A stretch of 64,000 nucleotides of DNA from Cordylochernes scorpioides (taxonomy: Eukaryota; Arthropoda; Arachnida; Pseudoscorpiones; Chernetidae): assembly GCA_030710605.1 (NCBI GenBank), contig CP092879.1, positions 21,181,706 to 21,245,705 on the forward strand, in the 5' to 3' direction. The position numbers and the translations under genes were made by a program. Under the pieces are notes generated by a model. The model did no database searches, was not told where the DNA came from, and saw nothing but the letters and a program-made list of their open reading frames with translations. Of the stretch, positions 23,348 through 35,722 are shown in pieces (within the stretch, counting starts at the first letter, position 1; the number at the start of each line of letters is the position of its first letter).

Positions 23348-23614
23348 GGCCACCTCCTCTGCCGTCAAAATAAATGCTTAAACTAAGTGCCATCTATTGG
23401 CCGTCTTTGCAAACTAGCGGTCTCGGGTCGTTGACAAAGCCAAAACATCACTAATGAATTTATAATTAGTGGTTTCGGGCTTATGGCTCTCGTCAGTACA
23501 GGAAGGCTTTGTTTTCATGAGATCCGCACGGCATTCCTGTAATTCACAGAATTTGCCAACAAGCTGGCAAAGTGAATAATTCTTAGTTCAAACGTTCATT
23601 TTGACGGAAGAGGC
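23348..23614. mobile_element. MITE with GCCGTCAAAAT-type inverted ends
   Basis: The ends 'ggccacctcctctgccgtca' and 'tgacggaagaggc' are inverted repeats. The inside carries 'gccatctattggccgtcttt', 'gcggtctcgggtcg' and 'gagatccgcacggcattcc'. The same insertion is at 56,916-57,180 in copy B. Relatives lie at 41,595-41,860 and 59,758-60,013. Partial copies lie at 26,480-26,610 and 53,768-53,885. Confidence 0.82.
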
Positions 23615-24879
23615 TTTTTTTTTCTTCCACAATAGGCCAATATTCTTCCTGCAAAATTTCCATTTATATTCAAATATGTAGATTGATTCATTGATTTTTC
23701 GAATTCTAATATTCTGCTCGCCGTATTTTCAGCAGAAACTAATTTATTGAGATTTGATTTATAACAATTGAATTTTGTTATAACGAAATTGTTCAAAATT
23801 TGAATGGATATAGAAATATTTATTGTGTTGTGTGTTGTGATGTTTATAGAAAATGTCTAAACAACAATTGAGAGCAAACATTTCAAACTGGATTAAAGTT
23901 ATCCACCATTATATAAATGTGTAGTTTTATGTATGCAATTATTATTATTTTTTAATTGTAGATATGAATATATTGTAACATTTAATTTATTAATCACTGA
24001 ATTATTTAGTTTTAATAATCGGTTCCCCTAATGACGATTATAAAACATTTAGAATCTTTCTGTTTTGCATATCTTCAAATCACATTAATTTACCAAAACA
24101 AAACAACAATTTCTTTCAGATTTTGATCTTGATATATAATTGAAATATTTTTATCTAATCGATAAGTTTGTAAAATTTGTTACCCTATAATATTACTATT
24201 TTATTGTTAACATATTATTTGAGAATTTTTCTAGAAATAATATATAGTTTATAATAAAAATATATTAAAAAATAATTATATAAAATTAAAACGACAAATG
24301 TGAAAAATATTAGAGAAAATAGGCCAGCTTATTTATAAATGTATTTAAATTAAATAATTCGGTCATGACATTTTACAAACAGAACCCTTTAATGACATTT
24401 TTGTAAATTCTAATGGGACTCTTACTGGGGTTTCTATAAATCAAAGCCACTCTAGATTGAAAAGGCTCTAACGAAAAGACTAACATCTCCAGTAAAGCAG
24501 TATCTCACGATGTAAAAGTGGTTATCTTTTCTTGAGTAATCAAGAATGGATATTTGACCAATTCTGGAATAATTAAAAATCAATGAAAAGTTGATATTTA
24601 TTCCGATAGATGGCGCAGGCCATCAGCAACTTTCAGTTGCACCATAAAGATATGCTTTTTTTAGTATCTTACGAATTTGAAATTTCAAATTGCAAGATTG
24701 AATAGTATAGATATATTTTGTAAAATATTGTTGTTCATTTAATGAGCATCGGTGTTTTCCCATTTCAAAGCTAATTGCGTTGACAACTCACTCCCCTATC
24801 AAGTCAGAAAATAACAGAATTCTTACCTTTAATTGTGAAAACATTTTTTTCACAGTTCTTGATTTATATATATATAATG

Positions 24880-25420
24880 AAAGGAATCAAGCACGAATGT
24901 TTCTTTTATACATAAAACAAACTTCTACTGTCCTTACTGCGATGAAAAAATATTGGGAGTGCTCGGCTCATCAGTGGTGTACCCTCCCAGCGGTTTCGTT
25001 AATTTATTATACCAGAATGCTTCTCAGAGCTCTAAAACTGTATTGGACGATTCTGCTTTTATACGCGGCATTGAAGGGTGGAATATCAGAATGCCTAACT
25101 GGCCTTGTCCTTATTGTTTGCGGAAGAGAATTGCTCGATACAAATATTTATATTATACTATCCTAAACGCTCATGTCCATAGTTTATTTTGATACCATTT
25201 TTGAGATTCAACCTTTCAATGGAGCTTATATAAGCATAATCGTCCAATACAGTATTAAAGCTCTGAGAAGTGGTCTGGTAGTTTAAATTGGCGAAACCGC
25301 TGTGAGGGTTAACCTCTGATGATCCAAGTCCTCCCAATATTTTACATCGCAGTAAGGGGAGTAGAAGTGTGTTTCATGTGTAAAATAAATATTCGTGCTT
25401 TGATGCTTCCATTTCCATTA
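24880..25420. repeat. Inverted pair of hammerhead-like repeat copies
   Basis: A plus-to-minus pair: about 24,895-25,150 carries the core in minus sense and about 25,205-25,410 carries it in plus sense (GGCGAAACCGC at 25,291, box CTGATGAT). The counterpart is the complex at 55,470-55,990. The overlapping ORFs at 24,780-25,192 are translations of the repeat. Confidence 0.7.
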
Positions 25421-26170
25421 TTTTACGAGTTTGAAAATTCAAATTGCAAGATTGAAAAGAATCGATAGAATTTGCAAAATATCTTTGCTCATTTGGTGAG
25501 CATCAAGTTTGAAAATAACGTATTTATTACCTTTAATTAAGCAAACATATTTAGCTGCACAGTTCTTTATTTATCTAGCTATATATTTCAACAAAGAGTT
25601 ACAAATTTAAATAAGAATTGACATATTTGTTCTGATGAAGCCAGGCTTAGTAATATAAATGGCGAATAATTTACTTATATAAATAGAGCAAGTTTCCCCA
25701 CTTTCTATTTATGTTTTAGTATCTCTCCCCAGTCTCGTATTGCGGCATGCCGTAGCCTTTTGATCAGAAGCTTTCCTCATAATTAATCATTTTCTAATTT
25801 ACCTAAACAATACGTCTAAATAACATGGTTGCAAACTTCGTAATTCTAAACAAATCTTCAGAAACAATTTCAAAAACCTTTTTTTTTGGAACATTTAGAG
25901 AAGTATCTCTCAATATATTAAAAATCCAAAATAATGCCCTACATAAGAGGAGAGAGAGAGATTGAGATTGAAACGTTTTTATTATTCTTTCATAAAAGAT
26001 GATTATATAAGGTTAAATACAAAATTGGATAAATAAGATTAAATAATGATAACTATATGAATTAATATATGTAAATATAATATATATAAAGATTTATTTA
26101 TTTCAAAAATATATAATATATTGAATAGATATTGAAATATATCTCCAAAATTTTATTCCCAACCTACAGG

Positions 26171-26440
26171 GTGTAAGAAAGGCCAACACAGTATTGTTTA
26201 CGAGTCCCAATTTAATTTCGTGCGCTCTGGAACAATTGTTTCCGAAGCCGAACAACCGGAGTCCAACTTTGGTTGCCTAGCGACGGAGTATTGAAATGTG
26301 AGAATATCCTCTCACTCTGTCCCTACCCGAAATAAATAGCGGTAAGAAGCTTGTGGCACGTGCTTGCCTGTTCTCGTACGCGGCTCGTGTTCCCTGGGTT
26401 GTGCATTTTGTTTTGTACTATAAACACCTCCAGTAACATA
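26171..26440. promoter_or_regulatory. GC-rich promoter-like or solo-LTR-like block with an X-box, copy A
   Basis: The block is richer in GC than its surroundings and well conserved with 53,940-54,213. It contains GTTGCCTAGCGAC at 26,272-26,284, close to the RFX X-box consensus (an imperfect inverted GTTGCC/GCGAC), and an AATAAA at about 26,331. It starts TGTAAGAAAGG and ends AGTAACA, so a degenerate solo LTR is an equally good explanation. No coding was seen. Confidence 0.4.
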
Positions 26441-27039
26441 TATTTCTTCGTCGTATATGTATATGGAAATTTTTCCGAAGGGAAAAATTATATATAAAAA
26501 GCTGGTGTTGTTGATTTTCTCACCGATCTGAGTCTGCTAGTTTACGGAGATTGTCAATAGATGGTGTTTAGTTATAGCGTCTATTTTGACAGAAGAGGTG
26601 ACCTTATATATATAAGTTATAATTTGTATAATATCAAAGATGTATATTTTATTTTCGCCAAAATAAGTATGTAAATATGTTAAGCTTGTGTTAAAATGTA
26701 AATATGCAAATTCATACATCTATAAAAACTGTACAAAAATAAACGTGGCAGACATCGCGGGCGAATGCTACGGCACGTTGCGGGTGCGCTTATCACTTGG
26801 CTGGAACTAATTATTCGATTGTAAGCATAACGGTTGCACCCTTCCATTCGATCATGACATATATATATAATTATTTATTTAATCTGGAGCAATCCCATAA
26901 TATTAACTCTAAATAAATATTCAGCCATATATTGGATCTAAATTAATAATATATTTATAAAAGAGGCGAATCGATTTTAAATTTATCACCATACTTTATT
27001 ATAAAGTTTATTAGTTTAATATAATGCTTTGTACCTCGT

Positions 27040-27880
27040 CCTCTCGTCTGGCTCTCACCGAGGAGATGGAAACTTCTGAGCCGCTGGGAGACCGTCTCTC
27101 GCGTACTTGAGCTAGAACACCGGGTTCTGAACCCGCCACCCTGTGGTCCCCTTGTCTATGAGGCATTGTGTATGGCCTCTAGACCTGCTGGCTTCCGAGC
27201 GCTGTCTACAAGCAACTGTCGGAAACTTCTCCAATGGTGCCCTAGCGCTTACGGCGCGGGACGTGCCTGACACGCAACATCTACCAGTGTCTTCTGCAGG
27301 ACAATGCCAGCTTTAACTATCATGAAGAGCAGAAGGCGGAGACCTTCGTCTTGCGGGGGTCGACTACGCCCATTACTCGTCACACAAGCCAGAGCGGGCC
27401 CCGGGCACTGAATTCGGTACGGCTACAGAAGCATTCTGTTGCAGAGTCGACTTCGCGGTGGACCCTCACTGTGGATGTGCTCCGATACTTCCTTTGTGCT
27501 GACCTGCGTTGCAATTGATTTTCGAGGCACGATGCAAACATTGCTCTTTCGATGGTGCTCCACACCTAACCACACCCTGATCGTCCTGTTTCGAGGAGTG
27601 CCAAATGTGCCGCCTGTGGGTACAGCCACTGGTAGCTGACCCACCGATATTGGAATTGTGGAGTTGTGCGAAACTTTCTCCGGAGGATGTTTGCTTCCTG
27701 TGACATGTCCCTTAATCTGCAGATCTGGTTCTTCGGCGTCTCCTCCATCCTGAGACAATGAAGAAAACAGCAATGAGCAACGCCAGCCACCTCATCAACC
27801 TACCAACCTTGTAGCAAAGAACTCTTGCAATCCATCGGTGCTTGAGTCTTTTCTGCGGGCTACGCTAACCAATGGAGACT
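27040..27880. repeat. GC-rich repeat block, copy A (unknown element)
   Basis: About 840 bp of GC-rich sequence, matched in inverse by 50,050-50,830. The end near 27,880 ('tagcccgcagaaaagactc' in inverse) is preceded by an AT-rich LTR-like segment. A related block lies at 59,035-59,290, where the start TGGCGCCCACCGCGGG resembles an LTR-element primer-binding site. The open frames here are on both strands and broken between copies. A remnant of an LTR retroelement is the best guess. No domain was recognised. Confidence 0.5.
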
Positions 27881-28189
27881 ATATATATATATATTATTTA
27901 TATATGTATATTTATCGATTATTTTATATTTATATCTTTATGCATACATAAATCATTGTATAATCTTATTTATTCATCAAAATATGTATTCAACCTCATA
28001 TAATCTTATAACGATGTAATAGAGCAGTTTCAATCTCAATTTCTCTCTCTCGGAAATACCGATTAAAAATACCTAAACATCTATTATGATTTATACAATA
28101 TTGTTGGAAACAAATATCCACTTAGGAAGATCCCGGAAGAAACCGCAAGTCATCCGTCTAGTTGATAATATTAGTAATACCAATTATCA

Positions 28190-28740
28190 ATAGGTACCTT
28201 TCTCATCGCAATAGCTACTTGCGGCGCCCTTGCGAACGTCGCTGCTCTGGAAGCTTCTACTCATGGCTGGTCGCCCAGAACGCCTGGGAACCTTATTGAA
28301 GGACGCGATCGTAGTGCGGTCACGCCATTCAAGCGACTCACACCCGCACCGCTCGTTGCCTGTCGAAACTACCGCGCTGCTCATCACTCAGCTCTTGTAG
28401 AGGTGGAGTGCCACAGTAGACCTGTCTTCGTCTGGCGTCAGCTGAGCAACCTTCCGGCTGTCCTGATTCTCGGGGCACGACGCCGATATGGCTGTGCGCC
28501 CGCTACATGCGCTGCCTCATTCTGCCCATCCAGCATTGCCTGTGGGTCCGGCGATCTGTTGCTAGTCCATATGTACTGATGCTGCTCTGTTGTCAGACCT
28601 CTTATTCAGGAAGTCTTTACCCACCTACAGTGGTCTCAGAACCTACAGAGATAATTCTTGAGGTCTGGCCTCCATGACTTTGACCATCGCCAAAATACCT
28701 TCTGCCCAATCAAGAATCTACACATTCTTCATCTCTCGGT
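28190..28740. repeat. Second GC-rich repeat block, copy A
   Basis: It matches 49,195-49,745 in inverse, with small indels. The AT-rich segment at about 27,880-28,080 between the two GC-rich blocks carries the 'tttcaatctcaatttctctc' terminus. No coding domain was recognised. Confidence 0.5.
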
Positions 28741-30685
28741 AAATTAGAGGCATCCGTGAGGATTCTCTAATTTCATTGAGGAAGACTATTCCTCGATAGA
28801 ACAAAATTGCATATATATTTACTATATTTTATGTTTATATTTCACTCTTTTACAAAATTCTAAGTTATAATAGCGGGAAATTATCGGTAGACCATCACAC
28901 AATAGAAATTTTATAATAGCGGTGTTATCGGTATATAATCAATTGTAAATTTATAATATCAGTAGTGTTTAGGTAGTCTATAAATCTTCCCAATTTCCAC
29001 AATATAGAGTCTATATTTAAAACAAAATCCTACTTTCACAATAAGTAGATTTATGTAGAAATATTACATTAGTAGTATTCTAGTGTAATAGTTAGATAAA
29101 CTACTCGGACGGATAACCACTAACGAGTCCACAATTCCTCCTATCTTCTTATATAATAGCTATATATATGTCTCTTTTTATTTGCATATTGAAATTGATT
29201 TTTACCTGAAAAATTATTTATATTGCATAGCTTTGGAATATAAACCTATTGCCAAAACTAATCCTTTCCGGTGAAATAGGGCTCTAATAGATTTCCAAGT
29301 AAAATAAAATATTAGAAGATTCAGATAAATATATTTATTTTTTTGAGTGTAGAAAGAAAATTATTTTTAAAACCTAAAAGGCTTTTAGAATAGTTTTTGA
29401 AGATGATTGATGTGATAAATACATTCCAACAAGAGTGTAAATATGCAAATATTCAAAGGTAACACATATATTCTCAACGATTATTTTTCATTATATTTTA
29501 AAATTGATATGTCGAAAAACTAGCTAATACTATCGTTTATGTCCAAATAAAGGCCTTAGTTCAACAAATGATATATAGACTGACTGTTTCCAAATTTACC
29601 GTAATTTGTGTTGAGACACATAGTCTAAATCAACGTGTTTTACACAAAGAGAAGATATTGTCGCGTGTAATTCCTCCGGTTCTTTGCGACGACGCCGCTT
29701 TTTCCTTCGTGGATCACCTACCCCGGGCTCCCGTTGGTCTACCTCTGCAGCGCTACCCTGCAGACCACCCAAAGACCTCTGAGAACCACCACTCAAGTGA
29801 ATCTCTTTTCCTCTGGCAGTATCTCTCGGCCTTACCACTGGTGAGGGGACACGAGACTCTTACCAGAAGAGTAGCGACTGTGGTGTCGGCGAGAGAGTCA
29901 TAACAGCAACCGGCATCAAAACTTCTAACACTCTTCCTTTTTATTGTCATTTCTACTACACATTACATATAACAAGAATAACAAATAACTTGTATTTATA
30001 TTACGTTACCTCCTAGGGCCAATATAAACCTGTATTTACAAATATTTGCTCCAGGAAACAGGACCACTGTAGTCGGCGATTCCCACATTATTTCCAGACC
30101 TGAAATAGGCGAAAGCGCCATCTATTGGCGGAGGCTGTAGGTGTTATGAAAGCTCATATACGCGTAAATATATAGGAAACTTTAATAGATAATTATCTCT
30201 CTGTCTCAATAACGTGCTCTAATAAATCTAAGAATTATGGAAAACGCCATTTTGTAGGTTGGTTTTGCTAACAAGTTTTAGTAAGACATTTCGCCTTGTG
30301 TCAAATCGACAAAAGAAAAAGGAAATTAGAGTCAAATATTTACGTCATTGAAATATAATAAAAGATTTGTTTTATATATACATATTTTGACCTTTATTTT
30401 GTGAAGCTATTTTTTCCAAGACCGCTTTATGATAGTTATATAGTTCTATAGCTATGTTTTTCCTTTCTAATGCAATTTTAATCAGTTGAACTGGTTCAAC
30501 ATATATCTGATTAATGACCTTCTTTATTTTATTTACTTTCCTCCACCATATAAATACAACCCTATAGATAGTGGGACATTTCATTTGTAGTTTTTATTCC
30601 GCAAAACTTGTAATAAATGGCTTCATTTTTGATGATTTGAAGATGATCGTCTTTTAAGAGTGTTGATGTCATTCGAACTTTAGTA
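28741..30685. other. AT-rich part of copy A with one copy-specific segment
   Basis: It matches 47,415-49,195 in inverse. About 29,090-29,150 holds a very diverged core of the hammerhead-like family ('aaccactaacgagtcc'). About 29,631-29,813 is GC-richer and absent from copy B, where 'ctgccagagg' joins 'actatgtgtctc' directly. The ORFs at 29,568-29,950 span this segment and show no family signature. Confidence 0.55.
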
Positions 30686-30785
30686 NNNNNNNNNNNNNNN
30701 NNNNNNNNNNNNNNNNNNNNNNNNNNNNNNNNNNNNNNNNNNNNNNNNNNNNNNNNNNNNNNNNNNNNNNNNNNNNNNNNNNNNN
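30686..30785. other. Assembly gap (100 N)
   Basis: Exactly 100 N. The base before it (30,685) pairs in copy B with the base following the match to 2,210, so the contig between the two gaps appears inverted. Confidence 0.99.
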
Positions 30786-31307
30786 CTTAGCCCTACAGGG
30801 TAGTCCCTTACATTTGATTCTCTTGTAAAACTCCAGTACCACCAATAAAGGCAAGTAACCAAATGGGGCTTATTACACTTGCAAGTTCAAAAGTCGAACA
30901 CTATCGACATGTGTAGACATGTGGTAAACTTGTAGTTAAAAACAATCGCTAACTACTATCCACCATGAATATCATGGCCTGCTATAGGTGTAGTAGAATA
31001 ATTGAACACCATTTGCATATATAGTACTGTTTTCCTCATACCGGCTACAATTTAAGAAACAAAATTTTCAAAGGCAGTAAAATAAACTATGGTAATGGAA
31101 ACGAAAGAAACAAACTCAATCAATTTTGTTTACACTTGGTTATCTCGTGTGTCTTCAATAAAGTTCACTTTGAATCAGATATCTTTCAGAGTTATTGTCT
31201 GAAACACGATATACATGCTAAAAGATACAACTTCCTTAAGTTTTGTCCATTAGTGTATATGAAAATTGAGAAAAAATAGAAAAAGGTCAGGCGGTGATAT
31301 TAAAACA

Positions 31308-31626
31308 AATAGGGGCATATCCTGACCGCTTATATGGGCATTTTAGATGGAAGAGTCCATCTAGTTGAATATAAATCAACTAAACCTTGATTAAGGTTAA
31401 TCCCAAATCTTTGGAAAACCTATTTCAGTGATTGAGGTACAGCTTGAACCACGCTGACAAAGGTCAACAGCCATAAGCGCGAACGTAGTTATCTTTTCTT
31501 GATTTATTAAGGAAAATTGTTTCTCAAATATAATGGAATACCCTAAATCAATGTTTAGTAGATATTTATTCCGAAAGATGGCGCTCTGCTATCTAAAAAG
31601 CTCATGTGAGTGGTCAAGGTATGTAT
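31308..31626. mobile_element. MITE with CCTGACC/GGTCA ends
   Basis: The ends 'atatcctgaccgcttat' and 'gtggtcaaggtat' are loosely inverted. Subterminal inverted text pairs 'ttttagatgg' with 'ccatct'-type sequence. The inside carries the core shared with 9,527, 16,057 and 32,308 ('aggtacagcttgaaccacgctgac'). A CACTCATG-type MITE fragment lies upstream at 31,130-31,260. Confidence 0.65.
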
Positions 31627-31640
31627 TTTCAGTTTTTTAA

Positions 31641-31664
31641 ATATATATATATATATATATATAT
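31641..31664. repeat. (AT)n microsatellite
   Basis: An uninterrupted AT dinucleotide run between a MITE and a solo LTR. Confidence 0.95.
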
Positions 31665-31667
31665 GTA

Positions 31668-32251
31668 GTAAACCCGATGTGGAATGTGCTGGGTGCAGTC
31701 GTGGTAGTGGGTGCGTGATGGGATTCCTGCACTGGGACAACAAGAGACAGAGGCAGGTCTAGATGGTAACTCCAAGAGGAAGAGGTAGACCACGGACGAA
31801 GACAGCGGACCCGGACGCCACGGATGCCCTAAGTCTACATCGCGGATAGGGGTGAGGGATCCGACCGACTGTAACGGGGTCGCTCTGAAAACAACTACTG
31901 AACTCTCTATCTATCTATCTAACTGACGAAACTTTCTAACGACCCCTATATATAGCAACCCTCAACCGTCTACTCTGGCCTTGACTCTCATTGGTTGCTG
32001 GTCAAGCTGTTTGTTTGCTCAGGCGTGACGGCGCGCCTCGGTGTCTAGCCTTTCATCTTAGGTTTTGGTTTCGATAGATTGGTTTTGGTTGCTATAGTCT
32101 GACCTTGGCCGGCTACCTGGGCGGATGTGACACAAAATCATAGCACCTGTTCGTTTGATCTATGGCGTCGTTGGTCTACCTCCCTCTTTGCATTATTGTG
32201 ACATCCATCTTACAAGGTTGATACATAGTTTTAAATAGGGATGGGATTACA
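31668..32251 (-). repeat. Solo LTR, minus orientation
   Basis: On the minus strand it starts TGTAATCCC and ends GGGTTTAC. It aligns with the LTR at 53,049-53,494, sharing 'gtagttgttttcagagcgac', 'gtggtctacctcttcctctt', 'atctagacctgcctctgtc' and 'cccatcacgcacccac'. It has CCAATGAGAG followed by a TATATATAG box, a normal LTR promoter layout. No second LTR or internal domain was seen. Confidence 0.8.
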
Positions 32252-32307
32252 ATAAAAATTAGAAGGTTGTGAACTGTCTCACACAAAAATACTACATATA
32301 TATATAT

Positions 32308-32545
32308 ATCCTGACCAGGAGCACATGTGCTTTACAATAGGCAGAACACCATCTGGTGGAACAGAAATCAACTAATCATTGATTTAACCTGTTCCCTGAT
32401 ATTTGGCCAACCCAATTTCTTGATAAATCAAGAAGAGCCATCCACGAACGCATTTCGCGCTTTTTGGCGCTCGTTAGCGTGGAGTAGGCTGTACCACTGC
32501 GACCAAAAATATTTTTTGGTCCCAGAGGCTTCTTGAATTTTTGAT
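32308..32545. mobile_element. MITE fragment of the CCTGACC family
   Basis: It starts 'atcctgaccaggagcacatg' and carries 'gaacagaaatcaactaatca', 'gaagagccatccacgaacgc' and 'ggctgtaccactgcgacc'. The ORF at 32,327-32,536 is a translation of it. Confidence 0.7.
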
Positions 32546-33209
32546 TTCAACACCTGTACTTTTAATATTTTATTTTTTTCTTTCATTTTTTCATAAAATA
32601 TATATATGATTTCAGCGTTATATATAGAATCTCGTATAGAAAACCATATATGAAGAGGTGTATATTTATATATCTTTCACGACAACAAGGCGAGACATAT
32701 CGTTCTAATCTTGTTCGGCTCTAATTGTACGTGTTAGCGAAACAGCTGCGATAATTAATGTAATCCCTCTCTGCCTTTAATTCTTCTTTCTGCTCCAGCA
32801 GTAAACATCTTTATTTGTTTGTTCCCTTCTTTCTTTGTTCACCTCTTAGATGGATTGGAATAAAAGGTGACTCTTCGAGACATTGTTTGAATTTCAAACG
32901 GATTTATTTTACCCCAATATTTATTTAAACAAAATCAGCTCATTAAAGATAGCTATGTGATGACATCAGTAATGGCGTTGTAGAAGTAAGTTGAAATGTT
33001 TCCACTCAAAGTATTTAATAGAAAAATATTCAGCTGTGCTATGCATGGCCCATTATTTTTTGATTATTTAACAAAATATCGTTTATTAATTAAAATTATA
33101 ATTTTTAATTCAATAAATGCTCACACAATCCTCTAATTTATAGGTTATATATTATAGATGACACATGTTGACGTAGAATAGAGTTTCTCCAAAAGTTTAC
33201 AATGGTTTG
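32546..33209. other. AT-rich stretch, nothing recognised
   Basis: No gene, RNA or transposon end was seen. Confidence 0.5.
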
Positions 33210-33639
33210 TAGATTAAATGATTTTCGCTGAGTGGAGATGTGGATTGGTTTAGTGAAATGACTTAGTTATATATTACTGGTGAGGTATATTTATAAGAAG
33301 CGAAACAAAAGTATTTATATTTCTCTCACCGAAATTATAAACCTTTTGTAGGGCTGACTTATAAGTTGTGAGCCCTTCGATCTCGTTATTCCAGTTAATT
33401 AATCTACACAGCGCTTTGATTTATTGAAATGAATCATGAACATGACCTAATTAGATATTACTGGTGAGGCAAATTTATAATAGAAACAAATATTTCTATT
33501 GCTCTTATCCTTATTAGAAACCTTTTGTGGGGCTGGCACATCAGTTGTGAGCCCTTTCATCTCGTTATTCCAGTTAATTCTTCTACACAGCGCTTTGATT
33601 TATTGAAATGAATCATTAAATGACCTAATTAGATATTAC
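33210..33639. repeat. Tandem array of about 180-bp units, left part
   Basis: Units begin ATTACTGGTGAGG at 33,273 and 33,457, and a third begins at 33,635 where a LINE is inserted; it continues at 38,291. Each unit contains 'ggggctggcacatcagttgt', 'ttattccagttaatt' and 'cagcgctttgatttattgaa'. A worn unit precedes 33,273. The 'ctggcacatcagttgtgagccc' segment resembles the core of the hammerhead-like family. Confidence 0.88.
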
Positions 33640-33869
33640 AACAACAACAACAATAGCCTTTATTAGGCACACCTGCCATACAGGATTCTCCCGGTAGGAC
33701 AAAATAAATAAATAACAGATTAGCATCATAGTTATATATAAATATTGGGTATTGACCTCGACCAGTTATCGAGTTGGATCCGGTATCTGTGCTTAACATT
33801 TTGATTGAGCTGATTTCCAGTATTTATAAAAAGCGAATGCAAAGGGTCTGGATTTTACGACTTTTGCCA

Positions 33870-35722
33870 TTAAAACATAAGGCGAATTGCTATTATAGCC
33901 GGTCTTTGACGAAGAATTTCTCTTTCTTCTTCCATTGCCGTGCAGTAGAACATGTAGTGTGGAAAATCGAGACTAAATTCACCGTTGCATAAGGTGCATT
34001 TTATGGTCCTAGTTTTCAATAGTGAAACATGATTAATTCTCTGTACTACAAAAAGGCTTCTTACTTGTGCAATGATTCTCTTTAAGGTTAGGGGGATATT
34101 GTCATTCAGATAGCGATCCATTGTAGGTGATAAATGAAAGTATTTATAGTGAGAGTAGAGTACTGATTTTCTTATTCTTACATAATCCATCTGCAAAGAC
34201 TTATCGGTTGCCGTTCTAATAATTAGGGGGATGCATCTTTATAGAATATTGAAGTCTGTACATCCAACAAGCCATGAGAAACCGGTGATATTGAGTAGCA
34301 CTGTTATACTTTTACCAGTCCGATATTCTGTTTTGAAGAAATTGAAATGTCTCACAAATGTGCCAAACAAATTGAAGGTAGCCTGCTGCCGTCCATTTTC
34401 AGAATTCTAGTCCAGAATTTTGAAGTTAGTTTTTTCACTGTGATATCAAGAGAGTTTCTTCCTTATTCGGCTCTCAAAATATAGCCCGGAATATAGCTTG
34501 GAAGGCACAGAAAACGTCTGAGAAAGGTATCCTGGATTCTATCTAAAATTAAGGCTTGATCATGTGCCCAGATTGGAGCCGCATAGATTAGGACTGTCAA
34601 GATAATACTCATACTCGCATGGAAGGATTTGAGCTTGGACCTCAGAATAATCTCCTCCACAGCATCCATCGCGGCCATGGTCCTGCCTCTATAATTTGAG
34701 GCAGCTTGAGTGAAAGAAATCGAAGGGGTGAGCGGGTAGCCCAGGTACGTATATTTTGATGTAACACTTAAAGGACTTTGACCCCAATACCATCTTTCTG
34801 AACGCGCCACCTTTCCTCCATTACGGAAAACCATTATTCTTGACTTGTTTTCGTTCAGAGTTAGCAAGTTAGTTTCTAGATAGGTTTGCAGTATATTGAT
34901 ATTCAATTGAAGGTTTATTTTAGAATCACCGATCAAAACAATATCGTCGGCATATAGAAGAAGGTGTATGTTTCCGAAATTGGGTAAGTATATTCCTGAC
35001 AACCCCGAGTCATCAAATATTTTAATCAAATCATTAATAAAGAGTAGGAATAGTCATGGGGATAGTGAGTCACCTTGGAGCACCCCCGAACAATTTTCAA
35101 TGAATTCGGTGATATAATTGTTCCAACGAACCACAGCGGTCATGTCTTCATAATAACATTTAATTAGGTTGACAAATCGGTGATTCAGTCCTAATTTGAC
35201 TAGTTTTGTCCATAGCAATGCGTGAGGAACCGTATCAAAAGCTTTTTTTAAGTCTACAAAGAAGGAGTAACATTTACCTCGTTTCTTCCTTAGGGCATTT
35301 TGGATTACAGACGTCAATATGAAAATATGATCTTGACATGAGTGAGCAGATCTAAAGCCCGCCTGATTCTCTGGGATAATATCATTAGTTTCAATCCATT
35401 TGACTAGGCGGGACCTAAGTATTGCTATAAATAGTTTCGCGAAATTTCTCAGCAGTGAGATTCCGCGGTAGTTGGATGGATTATCAGAATCGCCATTTTT
35501 AAAAATCGGATGAATAATAGACTTCGAGAAGGAGGATGGGAATACGGCTGATCTTAGTATTCTGTTGTATAGATCCTTAAGTAACAGCAAGTAACTGTGG
35601 GGAAGGAGCTTAATTGCTTCGTTCGGTACCTCGTCGATTCCAGCTGCTTTACAGTTCTTTAAACGCGAGATTTCTTCTGTTATTTCCCTCATTGTAATTT
35701 CCGCCAATAAGCCTGTATCCAC
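33870..35722 (-). pseudogene. LINE ORF2: reverse transcriptase and C-terminal zinc-binding motif
   Basis: The RT fingers and palm run from 35,722: CKAAGIDEVPNEAIK, then HPIFKNGDSDNPSNYRGISL, AGFRSAHSC, then VDLKKAFDTVPH (first palm Asp) and GVLQGDSLSP. A stop follows. The frame resumes at 35,029 with LLLYADDIVLIGDS, the YADD catalytic box, and thumb-like sequence. Another break lies at about 34,460. The final part from 34,196 carries CTLCNGEFSLDFPHYMFYC, the CCHC-like motif seen at the end of many LINE ORF2 proteins. Opposite-strand ORFs at 33,774 and 36,092 are shadows. Confidence 0.9.

Larger units (their letters stand above)
18078..30685 (-). repeat. Segmental duplication, copy A, second part (inverted as assembled)
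   Basis: The reverse complement of this stretch aligns in order with 47,415-63,755. Landmark pairs are 30,685/47,415, 28,190/49,745, 26,170/54,210, 23,350/57,180, 21,979/58,586 and 18,189/63,644. Copy-specific differences are a Helitron at 20,562-21,386 (only here), about 180 bp near 29,631-29,813 (only here), loss of about 2.1 kb next to 21,775, and different sequence at about 26,880-27,130 compared with 50,830-53,490 in copy B. Confidence 0.92.

Noticed and set aside
24780..25192. 128- and 79-residue ORFs
   Set aside because: Both are translations of the dispersed inverted-repeat family; the same peptide pieces appear at 54,725 and 55,675.
27423..27790. Overlapping long ORFs on both strands in the GC-rich block
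   Set aside because: GC-rich sequence has few stops by chance. The frames are not conserved with 50,145-50,470 in copy B and no domain is visible.
29568..29950. ORFs of 65-111 residues on both strands
   Set aside because: They overlap in antisense, span a segment missing from copy B and show no family signature.
33774..33992. ORF antisense to the LINE 3' end
   Set aside because: It is the complement of ORF2 with its CCHC-like motif; the minus-strand reading has the family motifs.
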